Shown here: positions 16,928 through 26,478 of the stretch, piece after piece
Layout: the number at the start of each line of letters is the position of its first letter
How positions within the stretch are numbered: position 1 is the first letter of the stretch
Origin: Microcaldota archaeon
GTDB taxonomy: Archaea > Micrarchaeota > Micrarchaeia > Micrarchaeales > CABMGC01
Reading direction: 5' to 3'
Assembly (NCBI GenBank): GCA_021852055.1
Contig: JAJZOD010000010.1
Coordinates: forward strand, 1 to 50,769
DNA length: 50,769 bases
The notes under the pieces: generated by a model
Databases searched by the model: none
Seen by the model: only the letters and a program-made list of their open reading frames with translations
Told to the model about the DNA's origin: nothing
Position numbers and translations under genes: made by a program

Positions 16928-19900
16928 ATGTTTAGAAAAATAACCTTAATTTGTATTATGTTGCTCATACCCTATTTCTTATCTACCTTTGTTCTATCTG
17001 CTTCAACTGTATCATGCAGTGGAAATTCACAGATACTCTGTTCCAGCATAGCAGTAACCAACAAGACAATAGATGTTGGACAATCAACTCAGATAACTAT
17101 AAACGGCATAAGCAGTTCTACAAATCTTATGTCTGGTAATTGGTTATTCTCTGGAACAAACATAACTTCCTATAGAACATCTACCTTTAACCTTAATGCT
17201 TCGTATCTAGGAAATTGGGAAAAGCAGAATACATATCCTCTCAACTGGAACATAACAAATGGCCAAAGTTGTAATATAATCTCCAATACCATCTACTGTA
17301 TTGGCGGATATAATTATAATCTAAATACTGTTGTAGGCAATGTTCTTTATTCTGAAATAACTTCCTCTGGTTTGTCACAATGGAACTCTTCAGGTTATAG
17401 CAATTATCCAACGGCAGTTTTGTACCCTGCATGCACTTCTTATAACGATTTTATGTACTGCGTTGGCGGCAATGAAAAAGATTCCCAAATTAATGGCCCA
17501 TATTCGATTAATGAATTATATTATTCAAATGTTTCCGCGACCTCTAAAAGCTGGTCTTCAGGACCTCATTATCCTGAAGATATATATGGATCCTATTGCG
17601 GCGCATACGCCTCTGTAATATACTGTGTTGGAGGAGTAAATGAAACTAGTAACATAATCACTTCAGGAAATCAGAATTATACTAACTATTATTATCATAA
17701 TACTAACTACTCTTATTACAGTAAGTTAAATCCATCGGGCGTTCCTGAATCATGGAACAGCACAACAAACTTCCCGGCAAACATACTTCTTTCATCAATA
17801 CCCTCCTGCATAATTTATAGTTCAAACATCTATTGTTTTGCTCAAATATACAAAAATTATATCCCTAAAAATATAGCTTATTATGCATCATTAAGCTCAA
17901 ATGGCATAGGAACATGGAAGCCAACAACTCCATACCCTGAAAATATCTCTAAAGAGTCATGCACTGCGCTTAACAATACAATTTACTGTATTGGCGGCTT
18001 ATCAGAAGCATCTCAACAAGTATCAGCTTCGTTTTCAGTCCCTATAACCTCAAATGGAATAGGAAATTGGAGCATAGGCTCTCAGCTTGTAGTTTACAAT
18101 AGCACGGTAGGACTAACTACCTTAGCCTTAAACACTCCGTGCAACTTTTATTCCAACACGCTTTACTGCGTAGACGGATCAATAGATGATTATTCCATAC
18201 CTTTGAATTATGTATACACAGCCAATATAATAAAACCGAATCTTACTATGCTGATTTATGCATATTCCTCAAACCAATTAAACATCACTTTCGGGAGAGG
18301 AGTTACTGCATTTATACCTAGAACCTCTAATGTATTTTCAAATCAAAATTTTGGAAACATATCTCTTTCTGCTACGATAAACAACACCATAAATAGTATT
18401 CTGATAAATGGAATACCAACAATAACAATAACAAATAAGCCTACAGCCTCTATAATTCCTACAAATACTATTCTCGATTATGGACAAAGAGAAACGTACG
18501 CCATAGCTGAAAAAGGGGGCGTTGGCCCCTTTTATATTACGTTATATAATTATTCTTCTTATATTGGAAAATCATTAATATATGGAACTAACACTATAAA
18601 CCAAGGCCAAACTGCATACTTTTCATTTACTCCAGACATGCTAAACAATAACAATAATTATTTTTCTTCAAATCTAATAGATAAGGGCTCTGAAGATTAT
18701 GCTTTTAATACATCAGTAAACGAAATAATTTTAAACAATGATCCTAATGTCACATTAATTCCAATAACCCAAAACGTAATTTCAGGAGAAAACGGTACCT
18801 ACTCCGTTTCTGTTTCTAATGGAGAAGGACCATTTACTGCAGAACTTTATAACACAAACTCTAATTCTAAGGTGGGCAGTAATGTTATAATCTATTCGTC
18901 TATGGCACCTCAGAACACAGTAACTGTAGGAACCGATCCTTATTCAGTCGCAATAAATCGTTTAGGAACCATAGCATATGTGTCTAATAATCAAAGTAAC
19001 TCAGTAAGCGTAATAAACCTTGCAACAAACACAGTAACAAATACTATTACCGTTGGCTCAAATCCTGTATCTTTAAGATTAAACCCATCAGGATCCTTCT
19101 TATATGTAGCAAATTATGGTAGCAATAACGTTGACGTAATTAACACAACTACAAACACAGTCTCAAATACTATAAACACAGGTCAAGGCCCTGATTACAT
19201 AGCATTTAATCCTTCAGGTACCTTTGCTTATGTCTCAAATTCAAAAAGCAATAACATATCTGTAATATCCTTATCAAGCAATACTGTAAGTCTAAGCATA
19301 CCTGTTGGCAGTATTCCGAAGTCAATAGCGTTTAACCCGTCCGGCACTTTTGCATATGTTGCCAATAGTGGCAGCAACACAATTAGTATTATCACTACAG
19401 CAACAAACTCTGTGGCAAGCTCAATAAACGTTGGCATTAATCCTACTTCTGTAGCGATAAATCCATCCGGCACTTTAGCGTATGTGACAAATTACGGCAG
19501 CAATAATTTGAGCATAATAAGTACCGCTACTAACACAATAATAAAAAGTATCTCATTAGCTTCTTCTATCTATCAACCTACGGGTCCTTTTTATGTAACC
19601 TTCAATCCTACCGGTACATTCGCATATATTGCAGAGTATTTAAACAGCACCATCAGTGAGATAAATCCATCAACAAATACGGTAGTTTCCATATTCTCAG
19701 CTTATTCTTATCCTACTTCATTAGCATTTAACCCTTCAGGTTCATTTCTATATATAACTTCTAGTTTTTATAATGAATTAATATCAAAAAACACAGGAAC
19801 AAATATTATTTCATTTCCAATCAGCAATACTGGTACATTAACATATAATGCAATAATTACTGATTTGGGCACTACAATGCCATTTACCGTTTCATCTGCT

Positions 19901-22900
19901 TATAATTCCATATATTCGTCCGCAGGATCTGCAGCAACAGTCTCAATTACTCCATCAAATCAAACTCTAGACAGTGGCCAGTACGAAACCCTAACAGCAA
20001 CAATAAATGGCGGTTCCGGTTCTTTCAATGTAGAGTTCTACAATATCTCCGGCTCAAAGCAAATAGGATCGAGTATACTTATAAGCTCTGGAAATTCGAA
20101 TTCAATTACTTTTAAATCAGGAAATACTGGCTCTTACACATTCAATGCAATAGCATCTCAAAGCGGAAATACTATCTCATCATTTCCTACTACAATAACT
20201 GTAAATCCTTCTTTATCTTCTTTATCAATATCACCTTCAACAGAAATATTGGACAGTGGACAACAGGTTACCTTAACCTCATCAATATCCGGCGGTTCAA
20301 CTCCTTATCATTACACTTGGTATAGCGGAACCTCATCAACATGCAGCTCTGATGCTTCTATAGTAGGGACTTCATCATCATATTCTGCATCTCCTACTTC
20401 ATCAACTTATTATTGCTTAAAGGTTCTAGACAGTGCATCTACACAAGAATCTTTAGTTTCTTCTACTTCATATTTTTTAGTAAATCCTACTCCTGCTATC
20501 TCAATAACTCCTTCAAACTCTATCCTGGATAGTGGCCAATATGAAAACTACTCCTTTTCAATTTCAGGAGGAACTGGTCCATTTACCGGAGAACTTATAA
20601 ATAAGACCTCAGACAAACAAATACTCTCAAATATTACCATTTCAGAGCCTGGCCATCTTGGTTCGCTACTTTATCAAATATTCAATACCGGAAGCTACAA
20701 TTATAATGCTATATTTACTGATACTGGAACAACAACACACTACGTATTTTCTTCTTCAAGTAACAGCATATTTGTAAATTCACAGTTGCTTTTTACTTCA
20801 TTTTCATTAAATGCAAATGCAGTAAACATAAATCAACCTATAACAATCTCATCAACAATCTCTGGAGGCTCTCCAGATTATAACTACACATTTTATGTTT
20901 ACAATATGTCTAATGCCTTGATAACTAAACGAACTTATATCTCTTCATCCACTACTAACTCCTTTATATTTACTACCGGGACAGCAGCACAGTATTATGC
21001 CAATGTCATAGTGTCTGATAGTGCTTCAACCAAAGAGCATGTAAACGCTACAAAACAAAGTTTTGTGGTTTTAGAGAACGGTGCACTTTCAGTTAAAAAT
21101 CCTACCTCTACATATTCATCATTGGATCAAGGACAATCAACAACAATTTTGTCATCTGCTTCTGGCGGTATAGGCCCCTTTTCATATCAATGGTATGAAA
21201 AAATCCCTGGTTCTGGATCTTATGTAGCAATATCTAATGCAAACAGCGTTTCTTATCTATTTTCAACCTCTTCTTCTACTACCCCTCCAGGTACATATAG
21301 TTTTAAACTTCAAGTTACAGATACAGGTCAGACAACAAATAACGTAGCAAACTCTACCTCAATAAATATTCCTTTAGCTTCTACGTTACAAATTACTTCT
21401 TCAGAAATATCATCAAATGCAATTAGTACTTCTGGAGTTCTTACTATCTCTTCATCTATTTCCGGTGGAATTCCTCCGTATACATATAACTATTCGGTTT
21501 ATAACTCAATATCTAATACGCTTTATTCATCAAGCAAAGTTCTTTCATCTTCAACATCTAACTCATTTTCATTTTCAGGACCTGCAGGATCTTATTATGC
21601 TAAAATCAAAGTAACCGATTCGGCTTCAGTCACAACCTCTCAAAGTTCGTCTAACTATAATTTTATCATATATATTCCTTTTAGTGTAACATCTATTTCA
21701 GGAAATACTATAATTGATAATCTTCAATCAACTACTCTATCAGCTACAAAGATAGGCGGCATAGGCCCCTTTTCATATCAATGGTACCAAAAAATAACTG
21801 GCTCTACATCTTTCTATTCTATACCTGGCGCAACTAGCAATACATATACATTTAATTCATTCTTCACTGATTCATTAAACGGATATCCACAAACATATTA
21901 CTTTAAACTTCAAGCTGCAGACAATGGAGAAAGTTCTGATAATATACTAAACTCAACTCCAGCTGAATTAACTATAAACCCACAGTTTATTCAACCTATA
22001 ATTTCTCTTAATGGCAATAACATAAATAACGGCAACGTTATTGACGTATATGCTACGTTAGGTGGTGGTACGGGACCATACGAATATAAGTATGGAATAT
22101 ATAACAGCGTTACCAACGCTATAATAGCATCAGAAACATATATTTCCTCATCTGCCTCAAATACATTCGGTTATCTAACCTCGCAAGCTGGATCATTCTA
22201 CGCTAATTTTACTGCAATCGACTCGGCTAATTTACCGGAGTCTAAAAACAGCACAAAGGCATTCTTCACGGTAAATAACGTTTCAAGTATCATAACGACT
22301 CCGTCTGTCGGGGGCGGCGGCGGAAGTGGCGGCGGTGCAAGCAGCGGCGGTTCTGCAGGAGCTGGGGGTGGGCTTCCTCATCCAACTGTTACTCCAACAT
22401 CTTACGGCTATATAATTTCTAACTTTGGAGTACATGCGTCATTTACATTTGATTTCTGCAATAAACAGATATATAGCATGCTTAATTTTATAAGTCCTGA
22501 TGCGGCAGGAATATCACTTAACAATGTGCCTTATACTCTGTCTTTGTCTGCTGCACCAACAAACCTTACTGATCTAGCCGGTTGCTCTATGCAGCTTTAT
22601 AATGTTTCATATATTCCTTTACAGCAGACTGTCAAGATAAAGTTTTTTGGCAAGAATAATCTTACTAATTCAGTCACTTCAAATAGTAGCAGCACTTCTG
22701 GAAGTCGAAATACAACTCAAAATTCAACAATATCAAATAGTGTTTTGCCTCAAAACCTAAGTTTTATAATATCAAAACCATACTCAAGCAATATAATACT
22801 GTCCACAAAAGTATTGAACACTACGCTAAACATTTCAAAATCACAACCCACTACAATTTATGTAGAAAGGAACGGTATTTCAATATCCTTAACTTCCACT

Positions 22901-23557
22901 CAAGAAACACAAGCATCTATAAAGTTTTCAATACCTTCATCAATATCTTATGCAAAGCCTAAAAATTACTCTACTATAATCTCAATCTTCAACTTCTCTA
23001 TAAAATCAAATTCATCAAGTACACTGTCACAAAGAATAAATGTTTCTTATTCTTGCAATATACCTTCGAATACTATAAAACCGTTTATCCTCAGAAATAC
23101 TTCTTGGTACTTAATAACAAACTTCACTACAAACTCTCAAAAATGCAGTATTTCATTCAATACATCTTTTGATCCTACGGTAGGTGTTTTTTCTTCATAT
23201 TCTAACAAAATTAAAGCTACAAACACTTCAAATACCTCTATAATTACTAACACTTCATTTACTACAACAACGACCCATGAAACAACTCAGCAAGTAACTA
23301 CCGAATCAGCTTCAATATCCCAAAATAATACTGCAAAAGCAACGCAAAGTGAAAATTATTCAATAATCATATATATTTTAGTAATCATATTTGTGATTAT
23401 TATTCTTTATCTGTTATTCAAAATAAAGAAAATCAAAATAAAGAAAAAACCAGAAAACAACCCAATTAATGGAAATGATGCAGTAAATCAAAAACTTCCG
23501 GTCGTTGAAAATAATGAACAAACCCAAAGTAGTGAACAACCCACAAATATTCAATAA
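16928..23557 (+). CDS. giant anchored surface protein: kelch-like, propeller, Ig-like repeats
   Basis: About 2209 residues from ATG 16928, which starts a signal peptide (MFRKITLICIMLLIPYFLST); ATG 16874 lies upstream in frame. Modules: kelch-like repeats at about 95-437, each with NTIYCIGG-type strands and paired Cys; an Ig-like region at 500-657; seven YVTN blades at 660-965 (LNPSGSFLYVANYGSNNVDV and relatives); six or more Ig-like repeats at about 1000-1790 with the recurring phrases LDSGQ and GGIGPFSYQWY; a Gly/Ser linker at about 1794-1817; a C-terminal Cys-containing domain; a Thr-rich stalk; one membrane helix at about 2145-2166; and a Lys-rich cytoplasmic tail. It is clearly an outward-facing, membrane-anchored fibre. 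Composition is AT-rich. It shares architecture with the gene before it, suggesting duplication and module shuffling. Confidence 0.82.
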   Translation: MFRKITLICIMLLIPYFLSTFVLSASTVSCSGNSQILCSSIAVTNKTIDVGQSTQITINGISSSTNLMSGNWLFSGTNITSYRTSTFNLNASYLGNWEKQNTYPLNWNITNGQSCNIISNTIYCIGGYNYNLNTVVGNVLYSEITSSGLSQWNSSGYSNYPTAVLYPACTSYNDFMYCVGGNEKDSQINGPYSINELYYSNVSATSKSWSSGPHYPEDIYGSYCGAYASVIYCVGGVNETSNIITSGNQNYTNYYYHNTNYSYYSKLNPSGVPESWNSTTNFPANILLSSIPSCIIYSSNIYCFAQIYKNYIPKNIAYYASLSSNGIGTWKPTTPYPENISKESCTALNNTIYCIGGLSEASQQVSASFSVPITSNGIGNWSIGSQLVVYNSTVGLTTLALNTPCNFYSNTLYCVDGSIDDYSIPLNYVYTANIIKPNLTMLIYAYSSNQLNITFGRGVTAFIPRTSNVFSNQNFGNISLSATINNTINSILINGIPTITITNKPTASIIPTNTILDYGQRETYAIAEKGGVGPFYITLYNYSSYIGKSLIYGTNTINQGQTAYFSFTPDMLNNNNNYFSSNLIDKGSEDYAFNTSVNEIILNNDPNVTLIPITQNVISGENGTYSVSVSNGEGPFTAELYNTNSNSKVGSNVIIYSSMAPQNTVTVGTDPYSVAINRLGTIAYVSNNQSNSVSVINLATNTVTNTITVGSNPVSLRLNPSGSFLYVANYGSNNVDVINTTTNTVSNTINTGQGPDYIAFNPSGTFAYVSNSKSNNISVISLSSNTVSLSIPVGSIPKSIAFNPSGTFAYVANSGSNTISIITTATNSVASSINVGINPTSVAINPSGTLAYVTNYGSNNLSIISTATNTIIKSISLASSIYQPTGPFYVTFNPTGTFAYIAEYLNSTISEINPSTNTVVSIFSAYSYPTSLAFNPSGSFLYITSSFYNELISKNTGTNIISFPISNTGTLTYNAIITDLGTTMPFTVSSAYNSIYSSAGSAATVSITPSNQTLDSGQYETLTATINGGSGSFNVEFYNISGSKQIGSSILISSGNSNSITFKSGNTGSYTFNAIASQSGNTISSFPTTITVNPSLSSLSISPSTEILDSGQQVTLTSSISGGSTPYHYTWYSGTSSTCSSDASIVGTSSSYSASPTSSTYYCLKVLDSASTQESLVSSTSYFLVNPTPAISITPSNSILDSGQYENYSFSISGGTGPFTGELINKTSDKQILSNITISEPGHLGSLLYQIFNTGSYNYNAIFTDTGTTTHYVFSSSSNSIFVNSQLLFTSFSLNANAVNINQPITISSTISGGSPDYNYTFYVYNMSNALITKRTYISSSTTNSFIFTTGTAAQYYANVIVSDSASTKEHVNATKQSFVVLENGALSVKNPTSTYSSLDQGQSTTILSSASGGIGPFSYQWYEKIPGSGSYVAISNANSVSYLFSTSSSTTPPGTYSFKLQVTDTGQTTNNVANSTSINIPLASTLQITSSEISSNAISTSGVLTISSSISGGIPPYTYNYSVYNSISNTLYSSSKVLSSSTSNSFSFSGPAGSYYAKIKVTDSASVTTSQSSSNYNFIIYIPFSVTSISGNTIIDNLQSTTLSATKIGGIGPFSYQWYQKITGSTSFYSIPGATSNTYTFNSFFTDSLNGYPQTYYFKLQAADNGESSDNILNSTPAELTINPQFIQPIISLNGNNINNGNVIDVYATLGGGTGPYEYKYGIYNSVTNAIIASETYISSSASNTFGYLTSQAGSFYANFTAIDSANLPESKNSTKAFFTVNNVSSIITTPSVGGGGGSGGGASSGGSAGAGGGLPHPTVTPTSYGYIISNFGVHASFTFDFCNKQIYSMLNFISPDAAGISLNNVPYTLSLSAAPTNLTDLAGCSMQLYNVSYIPLQQTVKIKFFGKNNLTNSVTSNSSSTSGSRNTTQNSTISNSVLPQNLSFIISKPYSSNIILSTKVLNTTLNISKSQPTTIYVERNGISISLTSTQETQASIKFSIPSSISYAKPKNYSTIISIFNFSIKSNSSSTLSQRINVSYSCNIPSNTIKPFILRNTSWYLITNFTTNSQKCSISFNTSFDPTVGVFSSYSNKIKATNTSNTSIITNTSFTTTTTHETTQQVTTESASISQNNTAKATQSENYSIIIYILVIIFVIIILYLLFKIKKIKIKKKPENNPINGNDAVNQKLPVVENNEQTQSSEQPTNIQ
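18905..19820 (+). repeat. tandem propeller-blade repeats inside the giant gene
   Basis: Seven imperfect units of about 125-130 bases encode YVTN-type blades; each has an AAxAxxPSGxxxYVxN core. The similarity is visible at DNA level, for example in the recurring CCTTCAGG and CCATCCGGCAC segments. This makes the stretch prone to unit gain or loss. Confidence 0.7.
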
Positions 23558-23570
23558 TCTAAATTTAATA

Positions 23571-23782
23571 TACACAAGGCGCGCCCTACAATGGTAAAGA
23601 CAAAGGATCCATGGGGTAAGGTGCACATATACGGACCGAGGCGCAGGAAATCGCAGACAGGAACATGGGACATGCAGTAGCTGTACTGCAATGCATTTAT
23701 TCTGCATCTGCTTAACTGCAGCAGATGCGAAACAAGCGTATAAATTCCATAACAATGAAAATAGACAAAGGTATATATATGT
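23571..23782. repeat. direct repeat copy 2 (ferredoxin tail fragment)
   Basis: A second copy of the ferredoxin 3' end and its downstream DNA. In the plus frame it still encodes the tail (TMVKTKDPWGKVHIY, then GPRRRKSQTGTWDMQ) up to the same TAG, but no Cys motifs precede it, so it is a gene fragment. It begins 14 bases after the stop of the giant protein. Its downstream part carries the TATA box of the next gene. Confidence 0.85.
23770..23782 (+). promoter_or_regulatory. TATA box for the surface protein at 23877
   Basis: GGTATATATATGT. Transcription would start near 23803-23810. A related AT-rich block sits at the same place in repeat copy 1 (6757-6768), so the promoter was part of the duplicated DNA. 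Confidence 0.5.
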
Positions 23783-23876
23783 ATATTAAAAGTATTATAC
23801 CATTCATTAATCATTAAACAAGCTGAAGTGGAGTTCGGGCTTGATAATGCAAAAAGTTATACTAAACGTGATAAGA

Positions 23877-25589
23877 ATGAATAATATGGCACACAAATTG
23901 GGATTCTGGATTTTTGCTACGGCGTTTATTGCCGGTATATTCGGTGCATTTGCATCCAGCACGGTCATGGCCGGTGGAACTAGCAATGCTTTATCGCTTT
24001 CTGCATGTCTCACAAATAACGTAGCTTCTTTGGCTTGCAACAATAATATAACTGTAGACAAAGGTGCTTTAGTATCACTATATGGTTCTTATACTGATAA
24101 TGGTGTATCACCTTATACTACATCTCTTACTTCGAACTCGGCAGCACATCCACCAACAAACTGCAACTTTCCATTTACTTTTGCAAACGATATGTACACC
24201 TGCAATGTAAATACAGCTATTCCAGCTGGCACCTACTATTATGAAATTAAGACATCTGACAGTGCAGGCAATTCAATTACAATAACTACGAATTTAATTA
24301 TAACAAATCCACTAAGCACTGTTACACTTTCAGAGGCAAACAATGCGCTGTATCAGGCTCAAAGCCAATCCCTTACTGCAAATGCAGTAGGTGGTGCAGC
24401 TGATAATGTTACTTTTTATATATATAACTCATCAGGCAGCATTGTAAACACTACTACTTTTGTAATGACATCAAATTCATACACATACTCATTCGTACAG
24501 AGCGAATCGTGGGGCACAGGCACATTTACTGCAAACGCAGTAGTAACCGATACAACCAATGGTGATGTTGTAAGCAGCAAAACTGTTACTTACACAGTAT
24601 ACAGCAATGCTCCTGTAATAACACTAACACTGCCTGCATCAAATACTACTACGTATGATGGACAGCAGTATGGTCTAATAACGGCGTCGCTGCCTACTGT
24701 TGGCAACCAGCTTGTGCTTACTGTTAAAGTTACTGGTAACTACTTCAACGGCACAGTAATCAAGTCAGTAACATACACCACTAACTCCCTGCAGAACTGG
24801 ACATCATTTTATGTAGGTCCACAGGCAGGAAACTATGTAATAACAGCAACCACCACAGGAAACGGCAACTATCTTATAACACAAACAGTAAACAACAACA
24901 CAGTTTCGTACAGCCCTGTAAGCAATACGGTTGTAATAAACCCTGCGACTCTCAGCGCTACAGACTTGATAAGCCCTGCCACGTACCCTACGCCTTCAAC
25001 TGCAACGTTTAATGGCGTGCCTACGTTTGACAATCAGAGCGCATGGACATTGTACGTAAACGGTGCACCTACAATAACAACAGCTTCACTTGCAACGTAT
25101 ACCACAGTAGTTGCGACAACGTACTCGCTGCTGTTCTCAAACCATGGGAACAACAACTACTACCCATTCAACATAACCGCAAGCATGAAGGAATCATACA
25201 ACAACCCAGGTTCAGGTATTCCGTCAAGTCCACCGGCTGTAACAACAACTATCGCGCCGCTAGTGCCTGCAAACAACACAAAGAAGACAGTAAATACCAA
25301 CACGCCTTCGAATACCATAAACATAACGGCAAACAACACAAAGAAAACAACTACAGTTAACACGACCAACACAACAGTAAAGCAGGTGGCAACTACTGTA
25401 GCAACAACTACTGTAGCACCTACAAATAAAGGCACTATCAACACATCTGCTGCTGCAGCTGCAGTTTCAGCTCCGGCATCAGGCAGTACAACAATATGGA
25501 TTATAATACTGATAATAATCATAATCCTGTTGCTGTTGCTCTGGCTGTATGTAAGGTCCAAGAGCAAGAAGGGGTCTAAGAAAAGCTGA
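23877..25589 (+). CDS. membrane-anchored S-layer-like surface protein
   Basis: About 570 residues. The frame opens at TTG 23841, with ATG at 23847, 23877 and 23886; 23877 gives the most compact signal peptide, with hydrophobic core LGFWIFATAFIAGIFGAFA. The ectodomain has two or three Ig-like beta modules with sequons, opening with a Cys pair (SACLTNN, LACNNN). Residues about 450-534 are a Thr/Asn-rich stalk containing repeats of NNTKKT. A single helix at about 539-559 (WIIILIIIIILLLLLWLYV) and a short basic tail anchor it. Its composition is closer to the housekeeping genes than that of the giant proteins. The layout suits an S-layer or other abundant envelope protein (inference). Confidence 0.78.
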   Translation: MNNMAHKLGFWIFATAFIAGIFGAFASSTVMAGGTSNALSLSACLTNNVASLACNNNITVDKGALVSLYGSYTDNGVSPYTTSLTSNSAAHPPTNCNFPFTFANDMYTCNVNTAIPAGTYYYEIKTSDSAGNSITITTNLIITNPLSTVTLSEANNALYQAQSQSLTANAVGGAADNVTFYIYNSSGSIVNTTTFVMTSNSYTYSFVQSESWGTGTFTANAVVTDTTNGDVVSSKTVTYTVYSNAPVITLTLPASNTTTYDGQQYGLITASLPTVGNQLVLTVKVTGNYFNGTVIKSVTYTTNSLQNWTSFYVGPQAGNYVITATTTGNGNYLITQTVNNNTVSYSPVSNTVVINPATLSATDLISPATYPTPSTATFNGVPTFDNQSAWTLYVNGAPTITTASLATYTTVVATTYSLLFSNHGNNNYYPFNITASMKESYNNPGSGIPSSPPAVTTTIAPLVPANNTKKTVNTNTPSNTINITANNTKKTTTVNTTNTTVKQVATTVATTTVAPTNKGTINTSAAAAAVSAPASGSTTIWIIILIIIIILLLLLWLYVRSKSKKGSKKS

Positions 25590-25702
25590 TAGCTTTTATT
25601 TTAGCATTTTAGCCTTTGTTTTATTTAGTTTTCTTTTATTTTCCTTCTTTTTACTTAAGTTCGCCACATTGAGTAGTGAAGAGTCTATCCTTCTGACCTA
25701 AA

Positions 25703-25972
25703 TCAATTGGAATGCCTGTGCTTTTTCGCCTTTTCGATAAGTTCGTCGCCTTTTGCCATCCTCTTACTGAACTTCAAGTCCTTCTTGTGCAACTGGCCCT
25801 CGCAGAGTTTCTTCGAGAAATAGATGTACAGGAATTCGCCAGGACGTTTTGATGGTTTCTTCGTATACAAGCAATTGGAAAAGCTTATTAGTAGAAATGA
25901 TAAAGAGACTTCGCCCCTTGCCGGTATGCCAGATGCAGCTGTCAATCTACCCAGATAAATAGCGTTTGCCAT
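25703..25972 (-). CDS. small basic protein, unknown
   Basis: 89 residues from ATG 25972; GTG 25990 would add six. There is a short hydrophobic stretch (SLSFLLISFSN) and a Lys-rich C-terminal half (KKPSKRPGEFLYIYFSKK, then LHKKDLKFSKRMAKGDELIE). A TATA-like CTTTTATAAT on the minus strand lies about 28 bases upstream, the right place for a leaderless transcript, which is the main reason to accept the gene. It is divergent from pfdA. I do not recognise it, and it is not the missing ribosomal protein LX by pattern. Confidence 0.45.
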   Translation of the reverse strand: MANAIYLGRLTAASGIPARGEVSLSFLLISFSNCLYTKKPSKRPGEFLYIYFSKKLCEGQLHKKDLKFSKRMAKGDELIEKAKKHRHSN

Positions 25973-25995
25973 GCTAAATGCAACTATCACAAAGT

Positions 25996-26006
25996 ATTAT
26001 AAAAGT
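25996..26006. promoter_or_regulatory. shared divergent promoter of pfdA and the small minus-strand gene
   Basis: ATTATAAAAGT reads as a TATA box in both directions. It is about 28 bases from the minus-strand ATG 25972 and about 30 from the plus-strand ATG 26033, so both transcripts could be leaderless. Confidence 0.4.
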
Positions 26007-26032
26007 AAAAAACATAAGGATAATGTGGTTAA

Positions 26033-26476
26033 ATGCCGGCTGAAAATAATCAACAGAACAGCGATGAAAGTGCATATGCGCAGCTCAGGTACATGCAGAA
26101 TGTATACTCGCAGCAGTATGAGCTAATAGAGGAGCAGATAGCGTCATATTCGGTATCACTGGATGCTGTGAGGAAAGGCGCAGCGTTCCTCGGAAGCAGC
26201 AAACAGGCAAACAAGTCAAAGACGCTTATAAGCGTAGGTGGCGGCGCTTACATAGAGGCAACGCTGCCTGAGATAAAAACAACCCTTGTCTATATAGGCT
26301 CCGGTTATCTTGTTGAAAAGAGCGTATTAGAGGCAAAGGAGTTCATAGAGGCAAACCAGAAAAACCAGGAGGTGATGCTTAACAAGCTTGATGCAGAGCG
26401 CAAAAAGCTCCAGAACGAGCTGATAAGCATAGCCTATAAAATGGAATCGATGCAGCAGGGCAGGCAGCAGGTATAA
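26033..26476 (+). CDS. pfdA: prefoldin alpha subunit
   Basis: 147 residues. Two coiled-coil arms (residues about 12-50 and 105-143) flank a beta-hairpin core with LISVGGGAYIEATLPEIKTT and VYIGSGYLVEKSVLEAKEFI, the alpha-class prefoldin pattern. It hands unfolded proteins to the thermosome. The gene is two bases from ftsY, the standard archaeal neighbour. It is now far from aIF6, its usual upstream partner. Confidence 0.95.
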   Translation: MPAENNQQNSDESAYAQLRYMQNVYSQQYELIEEQIASYSVSLDAVRKGAAFLGSSKQANKSKTLISVGGGAYIEATLPEIKTTLVYIGSGYLVEKSVLEAKEFIEANQKNQEVMLNKLDAERKKLQNELISIAYKMESMQQGRQQV

Positions 26477-26478
26477 TT

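Noticed and set aside
18905-19820. Regular repeats that might be read as a CRISPR array
   Set aside because: The units are about 125-130 bases, imperfect, contiguous and in frame with propeller blades; there are no unique spacers and no cas genes.
6621-23570. Integrase or recombinase gene expected for an integrated element
   Set aside because: No tyrosine or serine recombinase pattern was seen in any intact gene of the island; only broken transposases are present, so the island is not called an integrative element outright.
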